Positions 40,706 through 49,650 are shown, counted from the first letter of the stretch. The stretch: 64,000 bases of DNA from Cedecea neteri NBRC 105707 = ATCC 33855 (GCF_001571265.1 NZ_BCTL01000010.1:105478-169477); one strand, 5' to 3'. Notes: generated by a model from the letters alone, not told the origin. Program-made: numbers and translations.

Positions 40706-41839
40706 TTAAACTGTCAGAACCACGCAGCTGTCGGCATCCCAACACAGACGAACTTCATCCCCCCAGGTGGGCGCCCCTTTACGGTAGCGGTGCTCATTCT
40801 GTAGCTGGGCGCTGATCATCTGCCCGCTTTTCAGGCGAACGTGGTAGATGGAGAGATCGCCGAGGTAGGCGATATGCACCACTTCTCCGACGGCAAAGTT
40901 ATAGCCATCGGCGGGCGGCTCCTCGCAAAGCATCACCTTTTCCGGGCGCAGGGCGACGAAAACCGGTACGCCGTCTACTACGGAAGCATCAGGATCCACC
41001 TTCAGCGGATGCACAAGTCCAGGGCTATCGATCACCAGCCCGTCGTCCTGGCGCTCTTTCAGCAGCCCTTCGAAGACGTTTACCGACCCGATAAACTCCG
41101 CGCTATAGCGGGTGGTTGGGTGCTCATAAATCTCTTCCGGCTCACCAATTTGCACGAACTTACCGCGATTCATGATCGCAATCCGCCCGGCCATGGTCAT
41201 CGCCTCTTCCTGGTCGTGGGTCACCATCACGCAGGTCACGCCGACGCGCTCAAGAATATCCACCACTTCAAGCTGCATGCGGTCGCGCAGCTTTTTATCC
41301 AGCGCCCCCATGGGCTCGTCGAGCAGCAGTAATTTGGGGCGCTTAGCCAGGCTTCGGGCTAACGCCACGCGCTGACGCTGGCCGCCGGAAAGCTGATGTG
41401 GTTTGCGCTTTGCAAATTCCTGCATGTGCACCAGGGTCAGCATTTCTGCCACGCGACGGGTAATTTCCGCCTTCGGCAGCTTGTCCTGCTTCAGGCCAAA
41501 GGCGATGTTTTGCTCCACGGTCATGTGTGGAAACAGCGCATAGGACTGGAACATCATATTGATCGGACGCTGGTAAGGCGGCACATGCGACAAATCGACG
41601 CCATCAAGCATGATTTGCCCAGCGCTAGGTTGCTCAAACCCCGCCAGCATGCGCAGCAGCGTAGATTTGCCGCAGCCCGAGGCGCCCAGCAAAGCAAAAA
41701 TTTCGCCTTTATAGATGGTCAGGCTGACGTCATCCACGGCATGTTGACCATCAAACGATTTAGTAAGGTTACGAATTTCCAGCAGCGGCGTCAGCGCTTT
41801 GGGTGTTTTGGACTGCGGGCGAGGGATTGCGTCGTTCAA
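40706..41839 (-). CDS. potG: Putrescine ABC transporter ATPase PotG
   Basis: 377-residue ATPase of the putrescine importer. Walker A is GASGCGKST (near residue 52), signature LSGGQRQR, Walker B LLLLDEPMGALD and switch VTHDQEEAM. The C-terminal TOBE/OB regulatory domain (about 285-375) includes VFVALRPEKVML. The potF-potG gap carries a strong hairpin, expected to lower PotG relative to PotF. Confidence 0.96.
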   Translation of the reverse strand: MNDAIPRPQSKTPKALTPLLEIRNLTKSFDGQHAVDDVSLTIYKGEIFALLGASGCGKSTLLRMLAGFEQPSAGQIMLDGVDLSHVPPYQRPINMMFQSYALFPHMTVEQNIAFGLKQDKLPKAEITRRVAEMLTLVHMQEFAKRKPHQLSGGQRQRVALARSLAKRPKLLLLDEPMGALDKKLRDRMQLEVVDILERVGVTCVMVTHDQEEAMTMAGRIAIMNRGKFVQIGEPEEIYEHPTTRYSAEFIGSVNVFEGLLKERQDDGLVIDSPGLVHPLKVDPDASVVDGVPVFVALRPEKVMLCEEPPADGYNFAVGEVVHIAYLGDLSIYHVRLKSGQMISAQLQNEHRYRKGAPTWGDEVRLCWDADSCVVLTV

Positions 41840-41930
41840 TTCTGTTGCTCTCCGGCAAAAGCAAAAAGAAGATACGGCCCGGTTGCCGTACTTTTAGCCA
41901 CCCCGGAAACAAGGGCTTCCGTTCAGGCTG

Positions 41931-41961
41931 GGGCGATTGCACAACTCTGGTGCAACCGCCC
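41931..41961 (-). promoter_or_regulatory. Stem-loop between potF and potG
   Basis: GGGCG-a-TTGCAC and GTGCAA-c-CGCCC form a 12-position stem with one mismatch around a 7-nt loop. No T run follows. Such a hairpin after a binding-protein gene usually protects the upstream message and reduces read-through. The inner GCAC-N7-GTGC also resembles an NtrC site. Confidence 0.6.
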
Positions 41962-41980
41962 GGTGCAGGGCGTCACAGGA

Positions 41981-43093
41981 CTACTTGCCTGTTTTAACCT
42001 TAGTCCACGCGCGGGTGATAACCCGGTCAATCTTCGCTGGCATCACCGTTTGTGTGAACAGCTTGGCACGAATATCCGCCGGCGGGTAAATGCCCGGGTT
42101 GCTGCGGACTTCTTCGCTCAGTAACGGCGTAGCTTCTTTGTTGGCGTTCGCGTAGTAAATATGATTACTGATGTTGGCGATAACGTCCGGCTTCATCAGG
42201 TAGTTCAGGAACTGATACGCTTCGTCTTTATTCTTCGCGTCTACCGGCAAGGCAAACATATCGAAGTAGACCATCGCGCCTTCCTTAGGAATGGAGTAAG
42301 CAACATTCACGCCATTTTTGGCTTCTTTGGCACGGTTAGCGGCCTGCAGAATATCCCCGGACCAGCCAATCGCCACGCAAATATCACCGTTGGCGAGATC
42401 GTTGATGTACTGGGATGAATGGAAGTAGCGAATATTTGGCCGCAGCTTCAGCAGCAGATCGTTAGCCGCCCCGGTGTAGTCTGCGGCGTTGGTGCTGTTA
42501 GGATCTTTGCCCAGGTAGTGCAGCACGGTGGCGTAAATTTCACTTGGTGCGTCCAGGAAAGACACGCCACAGCTTTTCAGTTTTTCAAGGTTCTCTGGCT
42601 TAAGGATCAGATCCCAGCTGTCTACCGGCGCGTCTTTCCCCAGCGCGGCTTTCACCTTCTCGACGTTATAGCCGATGCCGGTCGTCACCATCATGTAAGG
42701 AATGCCGTATTTGTTGTCGTGGTCGTTTTGCGCCACCAGTTTGAGCATTTCCGGGTCGAGGTTTTTGTAATTCGGCAGTTTGCTTTTATCCAGAGGCTCG
42801 AAAATACCGGCCTGAGCCTGGCGCTCAAGAAACTGCGAAGACGGCACCACCAGGTCATAACCCGTGCTGCCCGCCATCAGCTTCCCTTCCAGTACCTCGT
42901 TGGAATCGAACACGTCGTAGACCACTTTGATGCCGGTCTCTTTCGTGAAGTTTGCCAGGGTATCCGGCGCAATATAGTCAGACCAGTTATAGACGTGCAG
43001 CGTCTTTTGTTCGGCGGCAGAGCTGGCGGCAGAAGCCACCATCAGCGCACCAGCAACCATCCCCAACAACCCTTTTTTACCTAGGTAGAGCAT
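41981..43093 (-). CDS. potF: Putrescine-binding periplasmic protein PotF
   Basis: 370-residue periplasmic receptor for putrescine, first gene of potFGHI. A signal peptide (GMVAGALMVASAASSAA) precedes EQKTLHVYNWSDYI. The conserved polyamine-site segments FDSNEVLEGKLM, IPYMMVTTGIGYN and WSGDI are visible. The start at MLYLGKKG is chosen for the signal peptide and AAGGA 8 nt upstream; a 36-residue in-frame extension lacks homology. Confidence 0.96.
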   Translation of the reverse strand: MLYLGKKGLLGMVAGALMVASAASSAAEQKTLHVYNWSDYIAPDTLANFTKETGIKVVYDVFDSNEVLEGKLMAGSTGYDLVVPSSQFLERQAQAGIFEPLDKSKLPNYKNLDPEMLKLVAQNDHDNKYGIPYMMVTTGIGYNVEKVKAALGKDAPVDSWDLILKPENLEKLKSCGVSFLDAPSEIYATVLHYLGKDPNSTNAADYTGAANDLLLKLRPNIRYFHSSQYINDLANGDICVAIGWSGDILQAANRAKEAKNGVNVAYSIPKEGAMVYFDMFALPVDAKNKDEAYQFLNYLMKPDVIANISNHIYYANANKEATPLLSEEVRSNPGIYPPADIRAKLFTQTVMPAKIDRVITRAWTKVKTGK

Positions 43094-43477
43094 AATTTCA
43101 TTCCTTCTGAATAAAGGCCAAACCTGGCTCGTATGAGCCGAATTTACGCAATGTGGCTTATCCGCACTCACCGCACGCTGTTTCCAACATGCAAGATTCA
43201 TGCATCTCTATTCATTCTGCAGAAAAAGAATTTGGGTAATCTTCACGCAGACGTTGCTCGTTTTTACGGCCACGCAAGAATAACTGTAGCCAGGGTTGGC
43301 GACTATAGCCCGGATGAAAAAACGCCTTTTATCAACTTTTTAGACATCTTTCGTCTATTCATTCGGCAAAAACGCGCCTTATGGCAGGGATTTGTCTGGC
43401 TGTGACGGCAATATGACAGAATAAAAACATGCGGAACGCGGCGGCGCTGGTGGCCGCTGCGTCAAAATAAGAAAGGA
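43094..43477. promoter_or_regulatory. Region between potF and ybjN
   Basis: 384 bp with no supported gene. It contains the potF promoter (reading leftward) and the 3' untranslated part after ybjN. A short open frame at 43133-43405 has no convincing ribosome-binding site or family features. Repeated CATGCA words at 43192-43204 form a small inverted repeat. Confidence 0.4.
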
Positions 43478-43957
43478 TCAGTGCAGAGAGTGAGTGTGAA
43501 TAATTGTGCTGTCGCGCTCTTCTTCTTCAGCCACAAAAAGCAGCTGATTCGCACAGGCCTCGAGGATCACCATGGAAACCTGCTCTTCGCTCTGCTGTAC
43601 GAAAGCGGCAAACTGCTCGCGGGTAATGCCCACCGAGGCATACAAAGACTGACACACCACCAGCTTCGGCAAGTTATCATCCTGTATATCCAGGAACGCT
43701 TTCACCGTCAGCGAGCTGGCATTGATCGAGGAGAGATCGGACGCCAGCGGTAACAGCGCCGAAGGCTTAACCTCTGCCAATGCGGAAAACAGAATAATGT
43801 TATCCACGAGATCGATTTTTGCGTCGTATACGCCATCGAAGTTCTGCATATGGGGCAAATGCAATGCCTGGCAGGTATCGCACTCGAAGAAGGTTACGCC
43901 GATTTCATCCAGCCAGCGGCGTAAAGTGTCCAGAGTAGGGACGACGAGTGAATCCAT
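43478..43957 (-). CDS. ybjN: YbjN family protein
   Basis: 159-residue cytoplasmic protein of the YbjN domain family. In E. coli it affects motility, fimbriation and exopolysaccharide and suppresses ts phenotypes, with no known enzymatic activity. Conserved segments: FFECDTCQALHLPHMQNFDGVYDAKIDL and SSLTVKAFLDIQDDNLPKLVVCQSL. It is co-oriented with rimK upstream. Confidence 0.94.
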   Translation of the reverse strand: MDSLVVPTLDTLRRWLDEIGVTFFECDTCQALHLPHMQNFDGVYDAKIDLVDNIILFSALAEVKPSALLPLASDLSSINASSLTVKAFLDIQDDNLPKLVVCQSLYASVGITREQFAAFVQQSEEQVSMVILEACANQLLFVAEEEERDSTIIHTHSLH

Positions 43958-44049
43958 AAACGCAAAAACCTCATTACCGGTTCAAAAATTAACGTGCCAT
44001 CTTACGCAAAAATGACACGTCATACTATGCATAAGCGCCGATTTGGCGA

Positions 44050-44952
44050 TTATCCCCCGGTTTTAAGACAGTACCCAGGACGCGCCTGCTGCTCTATCCA
44101 TTTGATCATCAGCCCGGCGATATCAACACCGCTTGTATTTTCAATGCCTTCCAGCCCCGGCGAGGCGTTCACTTCCATTACCAGCGGCCCGCGATCGGCG
44201 CGTAAAATGTCCACGCCGGCAATATCCAGCCCCAGCGTACTGGCCGCTTTTAGCGCCACTTCTCGCTCGAGGTCGGTAATGGTTACCTGATGCGCGACGC
44301 CGCCGCGGTGCAGATTTGAGCGGAAATCGCCGGGTTTGGCCTGACGCTCAATGGCGGCAACAACCTGGTCACCCACCACCAGGCAGCGAATATCTCTTCC
44401 TTTCGCTTCTTTGATGTATTCCTGCACTAAAATATGGGCGTTCAGACCGCGAAACGCATCAATCACGCTTTCCGCTGCCTGCCGCGTTTCGGCCAGCACC
44501 ACACCAATGCCCTGCGTGCCTTCAACGAGCTTCACCACCAGCGGCGCGCCGCCCACCATATCAATCAGATCGCTGGTGTCGTCCGGCGAGTGGGCAAACC
44601 CCGTCACCGGCAAATCAATTCCCTGCTTCGCCAGCAATTGCAGCGAACGCAGCTTGTCCCGCGCGCGGGTGATCGCCACCGACTCATTCAGCGGATAGCT
44701 TCCCAGCATTTCAAACTGGCGCAGCACCGCCGTACCGTAAAAGGTAATAGCCGAGCCAATACGCGGGATAACCGCGTCATAATGCGGCAATTGACGTCCC
44801 TTGTAGTGCACGGAAGGCGCGGCCGGATTAATGTTCATATAGCAAGAAAGGGGATCGATGATCTCCACCTGATGGCCGCGACGCATCGCCGCCTCGCGCA
44901 GGCGCTTGCATGAATAGAGCGTTCCATCCCGGGATAAAATAGCGATTTTCAA
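44050..44952 (-). CDS. rimK: Ribosomal protein bS6--L-glutamate ligase RimK
   Basis: 300-residue ATP-grasp ligase that adds glutamates to the C terminus of ribosomal protein S6 and can make poly-alpha-glutamate. Seen: the N-terminal pre-ATP-grasp domain ending [12 protein letters not shown], the nucleotide segment [15 protein letters not shown], Mg-site residues in [15 protein letters not shown] and the [10 protein letters not shown] loop. In E. coli it directly follows nfsA; here 190 bp with a LysR remnant intervene. Confidence 0.97.
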   Translation of the reverse strand: MKIAILSRDGTLYSCKRLREAAMRRGHQVEIIDPLSCYMNINPAAPSVHYKGRQLPHYDAVIPRIGSAITFYGTAVLRQFEMLGSYPLNESVAITRARDKLRSLQLLAKQGIDLPVTGFAHSPDDTSDLIDMVGGAPLVVKLVEGTQGIGVVLAETRQAAESVIDAFRGLNAHILVQEYIKEAKGRDIRCLVVGDQVVAAIERQAKPGDFRSNLHRGGVAHQVTITDLEREVALKAASTLGLDIAGVDILRADRGPLVMEVNASPGLEGIENTSGVDIAGLMIKWIEQQARPGYCLKTGG

Positions 44953-45027
44953 CCTGCACCTCTGAGCAACCAGACCAAAATTAACCGCCCGCTAATCATA
45001 CCACTGCCCTTACCTTTCAACGATGGG

Positions 45028-45135
45028 CTAATCAGCGGGAGACTTCTTAAGTACCTCAATGAATGACTTTGTGGTCGAAGTGAGATGCATCGGATAGAAG
45101 ACGGCATAAAGATCGGCGGGAATCGACCTGACCCC
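45028..45135 (-). pseudogene. C-terminal remnant of a LysR-type regulator
   Basis: About 35 codons in one frame, ending in TAG, read like the end of a LysR-family effector domain: SIPADLYAVFYPMHL followed by TKSFIEVLKKS. The family pattern is LYAVYP-x-x-HL-x-x-K-x-x-FI-x-x-L. No start or upstream body survives: the frame runs back into the nfsA stop at 45143. This indicates loss of most of a regulator gene between rimK and nfsA, a gap that is nearly absent in E. coli. Too short for certainty. Confidence 0.6.
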
Positions 45136-45142
45136 GCGTGAA

Positions 45143-45865
45143 TTAGCGCGTCGCCCAGCCCTGCTTATGCAGATAATCGAGAATGAAAGGCCGGCTTTCT
45201 TTAATAATGGTGCGGCTGATGTGATCGCTCCAGGTGTCGCGCCGCGTGTTGCTGTCCCGGCTTAAATAATACTGCGCCAGCTGCTCGTCATATTCGTCCA
45301 GCAGCGGTCTGTTCAGCGGCTGATAGCGGTTTTCATGCACCAGCATTGCGGCCGGCATACGCGGCTTGATATCCGGCGTGGCGGCAGGCCAGCCCAGGCA
45401 GAGGCCGAACAGCGGTAACACGTATTTCGGCACGCCCAGCAGCTCTCCCACCGCTTCAATATTGTTGCGGATACCGCCAATATAGACGCCGCCTAACCCC
45501 AGAGATTCTGCGGCAGTAAACGCATTTTGCGCCAGAATAGCGGTATCAACTGCGCCCAATAACAGCTGTTCCGCCAGCCCAAGTCGGGCATCCGGGCAGA
45601 TTTGCAGATTGCGGTTAAAGTCGGCGCAGAACACCCAAAACTCGGCCGCTTCCGCCACATGCTTTTGGCCGCCGGTCAGCGGCACCAGCTGCTCGCGCAG
45701 CGCTTTATCCGTAATGCGAATGATTGAACTGCACTGGAGAAAGCTGGAAGTAGAAGCCGCCTGTGCGCTGGCAATAATTGCCTCGCGCTGCTCGTCGGTA
45801 ATGGGTTCGCCGGTAAAATGACGAATTGAACGGTGGGAACGAAGCAGATCGATGGTCGGCGTCAT
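45143..45865 (-). CDS. nfsA: Oxygen-insensitive NADPH nitroreductase NfsA
   Basis: 240-residue FMN flavoenzyme reducing nitrofurans, nitroaromatics and quinones with NADPH. The FMN-binding HRSIRHF near the N terminus, SSFLQCSSIIRITD, GGVYIGGIRNNIE and the C-terminal RRDTWSDHISRTIIKESRP are conserved. The ATG at 45865 is preferred (AAGGA 8 nt upstream); a GTG one codon earlier is possible. The 5' end overlaps a decayed ybjC frame. In E. coli it is SoxRS-induced. Confidence 0.96.
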   Translation of the reverse strand: MTPTIDLLRSHRSIRHFTGEPITDEQREAIIASAQAASTSSFLQCSSIIRITDKALREQLVPLTGGQKHVAEAAEFWVFCADFNRNLQICPDARLGLAEQLLLGAVDTAILAQNAFTAAESLGLGGVYIGGIRNNIEAVGELLGVPKYVLPLFGLCLGWPAATPDIKPRMPAAMLVHENRYQPLNRPLLDEYDEQLAQYYLSRDSNTRRDTWSDHISRTIIKESRPFILDYLHKQGWATR

Positions 45866-46022
45866 CACGATTTTCCTTTGGCTTTTTTAAATCAGAGTAT
45901 TGCGAAACAGAACCAGGCTGTATTAGCCCAGGGCCAATAAATACCATGACTATAGCCGCCGTTGCACTGGCGATTGGTGCGGGCAACGTCAGATAGCCTA
46001 CGGGCATCGAACTAACAGGCAC
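45852..46022 (-). pseudogene. ybjC: Decayed ybjC remnant overlapping nfsA
   Basis: A frame from GTG at 46022 shows LPAPIASATAAIVMVFIG and SQYSDLKKPKENRDDADH, resembling parts of the E. coli YbjC membrane protein (LPEP...ILMIFLG and PQYSRSEREKDNDANH). In E. coli the YbjC stop TGA lies inside nfsA codons 4-5 (ATT GAA). Here the same overlap frame is kept, but ATC replaces ATT, so CAT CGA reads through. The N-terminal half and the segment between the two motifs are missing. It is most likely a pseudogene. Confidence 0.65.
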
Positions 46023-46105
46023 GACCTTCTTTCAAAATGTGACGGATGTCGGCATTATAAGATCATTCGCCGGTTCGTATCGGCCATAAAAACTGAGGAG
46101 AGAGC

Positions 46106-46378
46106 ATGTTTGCAGTAATTTTTGGACGCCCTGGCTGCCCATATTGTGTTCGCGCTAAAGAACTGGCTGAGAAACTGACCGCCGAGCGTGATGACTTCAA
46201 CTTCCGCTATGTTGATATCCACGCCGAAGGCATTACCAAAGCCGACCTGGAAAAAACCGTGGGTAAACCGGTTGAAACCGTGCCGCAGATCTTCCTGGAT
46301 CAGCAGCACATCGGTGGCTGCACTGATTTTGAAGCCTACGCGAAAGAACACCTGAACCTGTTCCAGACCGCACAGTAA
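46106..46378 (+). CDS. grxA: Glutaredoxin 1
   Basis: 90-residue GSH-dependent disulfide reductase supporting ribonucleotide reductase and oxidative-stress repair. The redox motif is CPYC (GRPGCPYCVRAKELA), with the cis-Pro in ETVPQIFLDQ and GGCTDFE as the glutathione-binding end. It is slightly longer at the C terminus than E. coli Grx1. TGAGGAGAGAG gives a strong ribosome-binding site. It is OxyR-controlled in E. coli; the promoter faces away from nfsA. Confidence 0.96.
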   Translation: MFAVIFGRPGCPYCVRAKELAEKLTAERDDFNFRYVDIHAEGITKADLEKTVGKPVETVPQIFLDQQHIGGCTDFEAYAKEHLNLFQTAQ

Positions 46379-46393
46379 GCTTTAAGCACGCAG

Positions 46394-46421
46394 AAAACCG
46401 ACTCTCAGGAGTCGGTTTTTT
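46394..46421. terminator. Bidirectional terminator grxA / ybjM
   Basis: AAAACCGACTC, TCAG loop and GAGTCGGTTTT form a perfect 11-bp stem between the convergent genes. The stem overlaps the last codons of ybjM. Confidence 0.88.
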
Positions 46422-46794
46422 TATGGCTGCGCGCCCGGTCGCGGCACATGATAAAGAGAAGGTAGCAAAGTGAACCAAGAGAAGACCAAAACACCGCGCT
46501 GAGCAACCACGCCACCTCCTGCCAGAAGGAGCGAGTTACGGGTAAAAACAGGTGAGCAATCAACAAACAAAGCGGCGAAGCGAGCATTGCGCCAGCCAGC
46601 GGTTTTACCACCTTATCGTCCCGGGAGAAAAAACTGGCAGCAGCACCTGGGAAGAGGAAAAACAGCAGCCCAAGCTCATAGTGTCCGGTTGCAATAAATC
46701 GCCCCATCATATTTAAATGCAGCGAAAGAAAAACCAGAATAAATAGCACGAAGCAGCAGATAATCCCCAGCCACCGTTGCGCTCGTCTGTGCAT
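46405..46794 (-). CDS. ybjM: Inner-membrane protein YbjM
   Basis: 129-residue protein with four hydrophobic segments (LGIICCFVLFILVFLSL, LGLLFFLFPGAAASFF, LAGAMLASPLCLLIAHLFL and WLLSAVFWSSLGSLCYLLFI). Function is unknown. The start MHRRAQRW is chosen over one five codons upstream because AGGAGGTAAA lies just before it and it matches E. coli. Its 3' end lies inside the grxA terminator. Confidence 0.88.
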   Translation of the reverse strand: MHRRAQRWLGIICCFVLFILVFLSLHLNMMGRFIATGHYELGLLFFLFPGAAASFFSRDDKVVKPLAGAMLASPLCLLIAHLFLPVTRSFWQEVAWLLSAVFWSSLGSLCYLLFIMCRDRARSHKKTDS

Positions 46795-47091
46795 TTTACC
46801 TCCTGACATCTGCTTCTGCTCGCAAATACCCCGCCTGAACGCTCTGCAGAGTCTTTACCCGATTTGATAAATCCTGGCCATCCGTGCCGATAAAGCATTG
46901 CCACAATTAGCACAATATTCTTACTAGCCGCTGATACTGAGAAAGATTAAACTAGCGGCGGAAATTCGGTCATCGCGTGAGATATTTAGATGCGTGATGT
47001 TTTGCCGGTCGTCACTGACGAAACCGTCAAAACCTTAGCGCATAACTCTATCTCTTTCAACAGCTTACTGGTAAACAAGAAGTTAGCCTTC

Positions 47092-48774
47092 GTGAATATA
47101 AACGTCGCAGATTTGTTAAACGGGAATTACATCCTTTTGTTATTTGTTGTACTCACGCTCGGACTCTGCCTGGGGAAATTACGCCTCGGTCCGGTGCAAC
47201 TGGGTAATTCCATTGGTGTTTTAGTGGTCTCTTTATTACTTGGGCAACAACATTTCTCGATCAATACCGACGCGTTAAATCTTGGTTTTATGCTGTTCAT
47301 TTTTTGCGTGGGCGTTGAAGCGGGACCAAACTTTTTTTCTATTTTCTTCCGCGACGGCAAAAATTATCTGATGCTGGCCCTGGTCATGGTCGGGAGCGCG
47401 CTGCTGATTGCCCTCGGCCTGGGCAAACTTTTCGGCTGGGATATCGGCCTGACCGCCGGTATGCTCGCTGGCGCCATGACCTCCACGCCTGTGCTGGTCG
47501 GCGCGGGCGATACCCTGCGCCATTCCAGTATTCCCGCCGCACAGCTTGCGACCTCTCTGGATAACCTGAGCCTCGGTTATGCCCTGACCTACCTGATTGG
47601 CCTGGTTAGCCTGATTGTCGGCGCTCGCTATTTGCCGAAGCTTCAGCATCAGGATCTGCAGACCAGTGCCCAGCAAATTGCCCGCGAACGCGGTCTGGAT
47701 ACCGACGCCAGCCGTAAAGTTTACCTCCCGGTGATCCGCGCCTACCGCGTCGGGCCGGAGCTGGTTGCCTGGGCCGACGGCAAAAACCTGCGTGAACTGG
47801 GCATTTATCGTCAGACCGGCTGCTACATCGAACGTATTCGCCGCAACGGTATTCTGGCTAACCCTGACGGGGATGCGGTGCTGCAAATGGGCGATGAAAT
47901 CTCCCTTGTGGGCTACCCGGACTCGCATGCGCGCCTTGACCCAAGCTTCAGAAACGGCAAAGAGGTTTTCGACCGCGATCTGCTGGATATGCGTATCGTC
48001 ACCGAAGAGATTGTGGTGAAAAACCACAACGCCGTGGGCCGTCGCCTGGCCCAGCTCAAGCTTACCGACCACGGCTGCTTCCTGAACCGCGTGATCCGCA
48101 GCCAGATTGAGATGCCTATCGACGACAACATCGTGCTGAACAAAGGCGATGTTCTGCAGGTGAGCGGCGATGCCAGACGCGTCAAAACCGTTGCAGAGCG
48201 CATCGGCTTTATCTCCATCCACAGCCAGATAACCGACCTGCTGGCCTTTTGCGCCTTCTTCGTTATTGGTCTGATGGTGGGTATGGTCACCTTCCAGTTC
48301 AGCTCGTTCAGCTTCGGCGTCGGTAACGCCGCGGGCCTGCTGTTTGCGGGCATCATGCTTGGCTTCCTGCGTGCCAACCACCCAACCTTCGGCTACATTC
48401 CGCAGGGCGCACTGAACATGGTGAAAGAGTTCGGGCTGATGGTATTTATGGCGGGGGTTGGCCTGAGCGCCGGCAGCGGCATCAGCAATGGCCTCGGCGC
48501 TGTAGGCGGCCAGATGCTGATTTCTGGCCTTATCGTGAGCCTGGTGCCGGTCATCATTTGCTTCCTGTTCGGTGCCTATGTGCTGCGAATGAACCGCGCG
48601 CTGCTGTTCGGCGCGATGATGGGGGCACGAACCTGTGCGCCAGCGATGGAGATCATCAGCGACACTGCCCGCAGCAACATCCCTGCGCTGGGGTACGCCG
48701 GCACCTATGCTATCGCTAACGTGTTGTTAACGCTGGCCGGTACGCTAATTGTCGTGATATGGCCAGGTTTGTGA
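47092..48774 (+). CDS. ybjL: Aspartate:alanine antiporter-family transporter YbjL
   Basis: 560-residue inner-membrane protein of the AAE exchanger family. Two blocks of about five to six helices flank two central RCK/TrkA_C domains (about 205-375, with [17 protein letters not shown] and GDVLQVSGD). Repeats such as [16 protein letters not shown] and [19 protein letters not shown] are the inverted-repeat transport motifs. The GTG start before [10 protein letters not shown] matches the E. coli N terminus; the ribosome-binding site is weak, so the start is not certain. The substrate is unproven. Confidence 0.92.
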   Translation: MNINVADLLNGNYILLLFVVLTLGLCLGKLRLGPVQLGNSIGVLVVSLLLGQQHFSINTDALNLGFMLFIFCVGVEAGPNFFSIFFRDGKNYLMLALVMVGSALLIALGLGKLFGWDIGLTAGMLAGAMTSTPVLVGAGDTLRHSSIPAAQLATSLDNLSLGYALTYLIGLVSLIVGARYLPKLQHQDLQTSAQQIARERGLDTDASRKVYLPVIRAYRVGPELVAWADGKNLRELGIYRQTGCYIERIRRNGILANPDGDAVLQMGDEISLVGYPDSHARLDPSFRNGKEVFDRDLLDMRIVTEEIVVKNHNAVGRRLAQLKLTDHGCFLNRVIRSQIEMPIDDNIVLNKGDVLQVSGDARRVKTVAERIGFISIHSQITDLLAFCAFFVIGLMVGMVTFQFSSFSFGVGNAAGLLFAGIMLGFLRANHPTFGYIPQGALNMVKEFGLMVFMAGVGLSAGSGISNGLGAVGGQMLISGLIVSLVPVIICFLFGAYVLRMNRALLFGAMMGARTCAPAMEIISDTARSNIPALGYAGTYAIANVLLTLAGTLIVVIWPGL

Positions 48775-48817
48775 TCGCAACCACAGACAAAGAAAAATAC
48801 TTTTTTTTTATGCCTGA

Positions 48818-48846
48818 GCGAACTTTCTTTCGGGGCGTCAGTCTGA
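48818..48846 (+). promoter_or_regulatory. Sigma-E promoter of rybB
   Basis: GCGAACTT (-35, 48818-48825), 15 bp, then GTCTGA (-10, 48841-48846), matching GGAACTT and GTCTAA-type elements. It sits 6 bp before the RybB +1 and links envelope stress to RybB. Confidence 0.85.
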
Positions 48847-48852
48847 ATTAGT

Positions 48853-48932
48853 GCCACTGCTTTTCTTTGATGTCCCCAATTTGTGGAGCCCATCAACCCC
48901 GCCGTTTTCGGTTCAAGGTTGATGGGTTTTTA
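48853..48932 (+). ncRNA. rybB: RybB small RNA
   Basis: Hfq-dependent sRNA that silences outer-membrane protein mRNAs during sigma-E stress. It begins with the seed GCCACTGC, identical to E. coli RybB, and continues TTTTCTTTGATGTCCCC. It ends in the terminator stem CCATCAACC/GGTTGATGG with a T tail. One T is inserted in the terminator loop relative to my recall of E. coli (about 80 nt instead of 79). It lies between ybjL and rcdA, as in E. coli. Confidence 0.95.
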
Positions 48933-48979
48933 TTTTTTAGAGCATTAACAACAAAGCATTATCGGATTTTCCACTCGTT

Positions 48980-49543
48980 CTATTCTGCATCACTCGCCAC
49001 CACAATCCTTCTCACCATTACCCGCATATCGTCGCGGCTCATCGGTTCGCGATCGGTGACGTAGTGCAGCGTCATGCCTTCCAGAAACGCGTCCAGCGCC
49101 CTGGCGGTTAGCGGATCGAAAAACGGCTCCAGCGCCTGCTGGCTGCGGATCATCCACTCTTGCATGATGCCTTTTAGCTGCGGATTGCAGCTGGCATAAG
49201 CATAAAGTTGGTACATCACCTGCATGTTGTACGGCGTGGCCACGCAGCCACCGCAAATCATATCGACAATCGCTTCGCACGCCTCATCGCGATTGCTGGC
49301 CTGCTGCATTCGCTCCCGATAACTGTCCGACATCTGGTGGGCAAACAGGGTAAACGCTTCGCAAAGCAGCGACTCAATACCAGCAAAATAGTAGGTCATC
49401 GATCCCAGCGAAACGCCGGCCTCAGCGGCAATTTTGCGGTGTGTGATATCGCTTATGCCATGCTTTACCACCATATCCAGCGTCGCCTGCAAAATACGCG
49501 AGCGGCGTTCGGGGTCATTCCGGCGCGGGGCTTTGCTCATCAT
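48980..49543 (-). CDS. rcdA: TetR-family transcriptional regulator RcdA (YbjK)
   Basis: 187-residue regulator. The N-terminal TetR helix-turn-helix is at about residues 12-58 (ITHRKIAAEAGVSLGSMTYYFAGIESLL), and the C-terminal ligand domain contains EGMTLHYVTDREPMSRD. In E. coli RcdA activates csgD and biofilm genes. The identification rests on position (between rybB and ybjJ) and on the C-terminal match. A perfect palindrome lies in the divergent gap. Confidence 0.85.
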   Translation of the reverse strand: MMSKAPRRNDPERRSRILQATLDMVVKHGISDITHRKIAAEAGVSLGSMTYYFAGIESLLCEAFTLFAHQMSDSYRERMQQASNRDEACEAIVDMICGGCVATPYNMQVMYQLYAYASCNPQLKGIMQEWMIRSQQALEPFFDPLTARALDAFLEGMTLHYVTDREPMSRDDMRVMVRRIVVASDAE

Positions 49544-49586
49544 TACCTACCTGAATTTAGAGTATGACAAAGAGTCTATACCGGGA

Positions 49587-49604
49587 TGTGTACAAATGTA
49601 CACA
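49587..49604. promoter_or_regulatory. Candidate TetR operator palindrome
   Basis: TGTGTACA-AA-TGTACACA is a perfect 18-bp palindrome between rcdA (reading left) and ybjJ (reading right), about 45 bp from each start. This is typical for autoregulated TetR proteins that control a divergent transporter. Confidence 0.7.
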
Positions 49605-49650
49605 AGCTTGCTAGTCTGCATCCCTGTTTCTCTTTCACTGGTTGTTGTTT

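Noticed and set aside
43133-43405. 90-codon open frame between potF and ybjN
   Set aside because: It overlaps the potF promoter region, lacks a ribosome-binding site and has no conserved motif.
47275-48381. Long open frame antisense to ybjL (368 codons)
   Set aside because: It lies fully opposite a conserved transporter gene, starts without a ribosome-binding site and has a composition typical of the complement of GC-biased codons.
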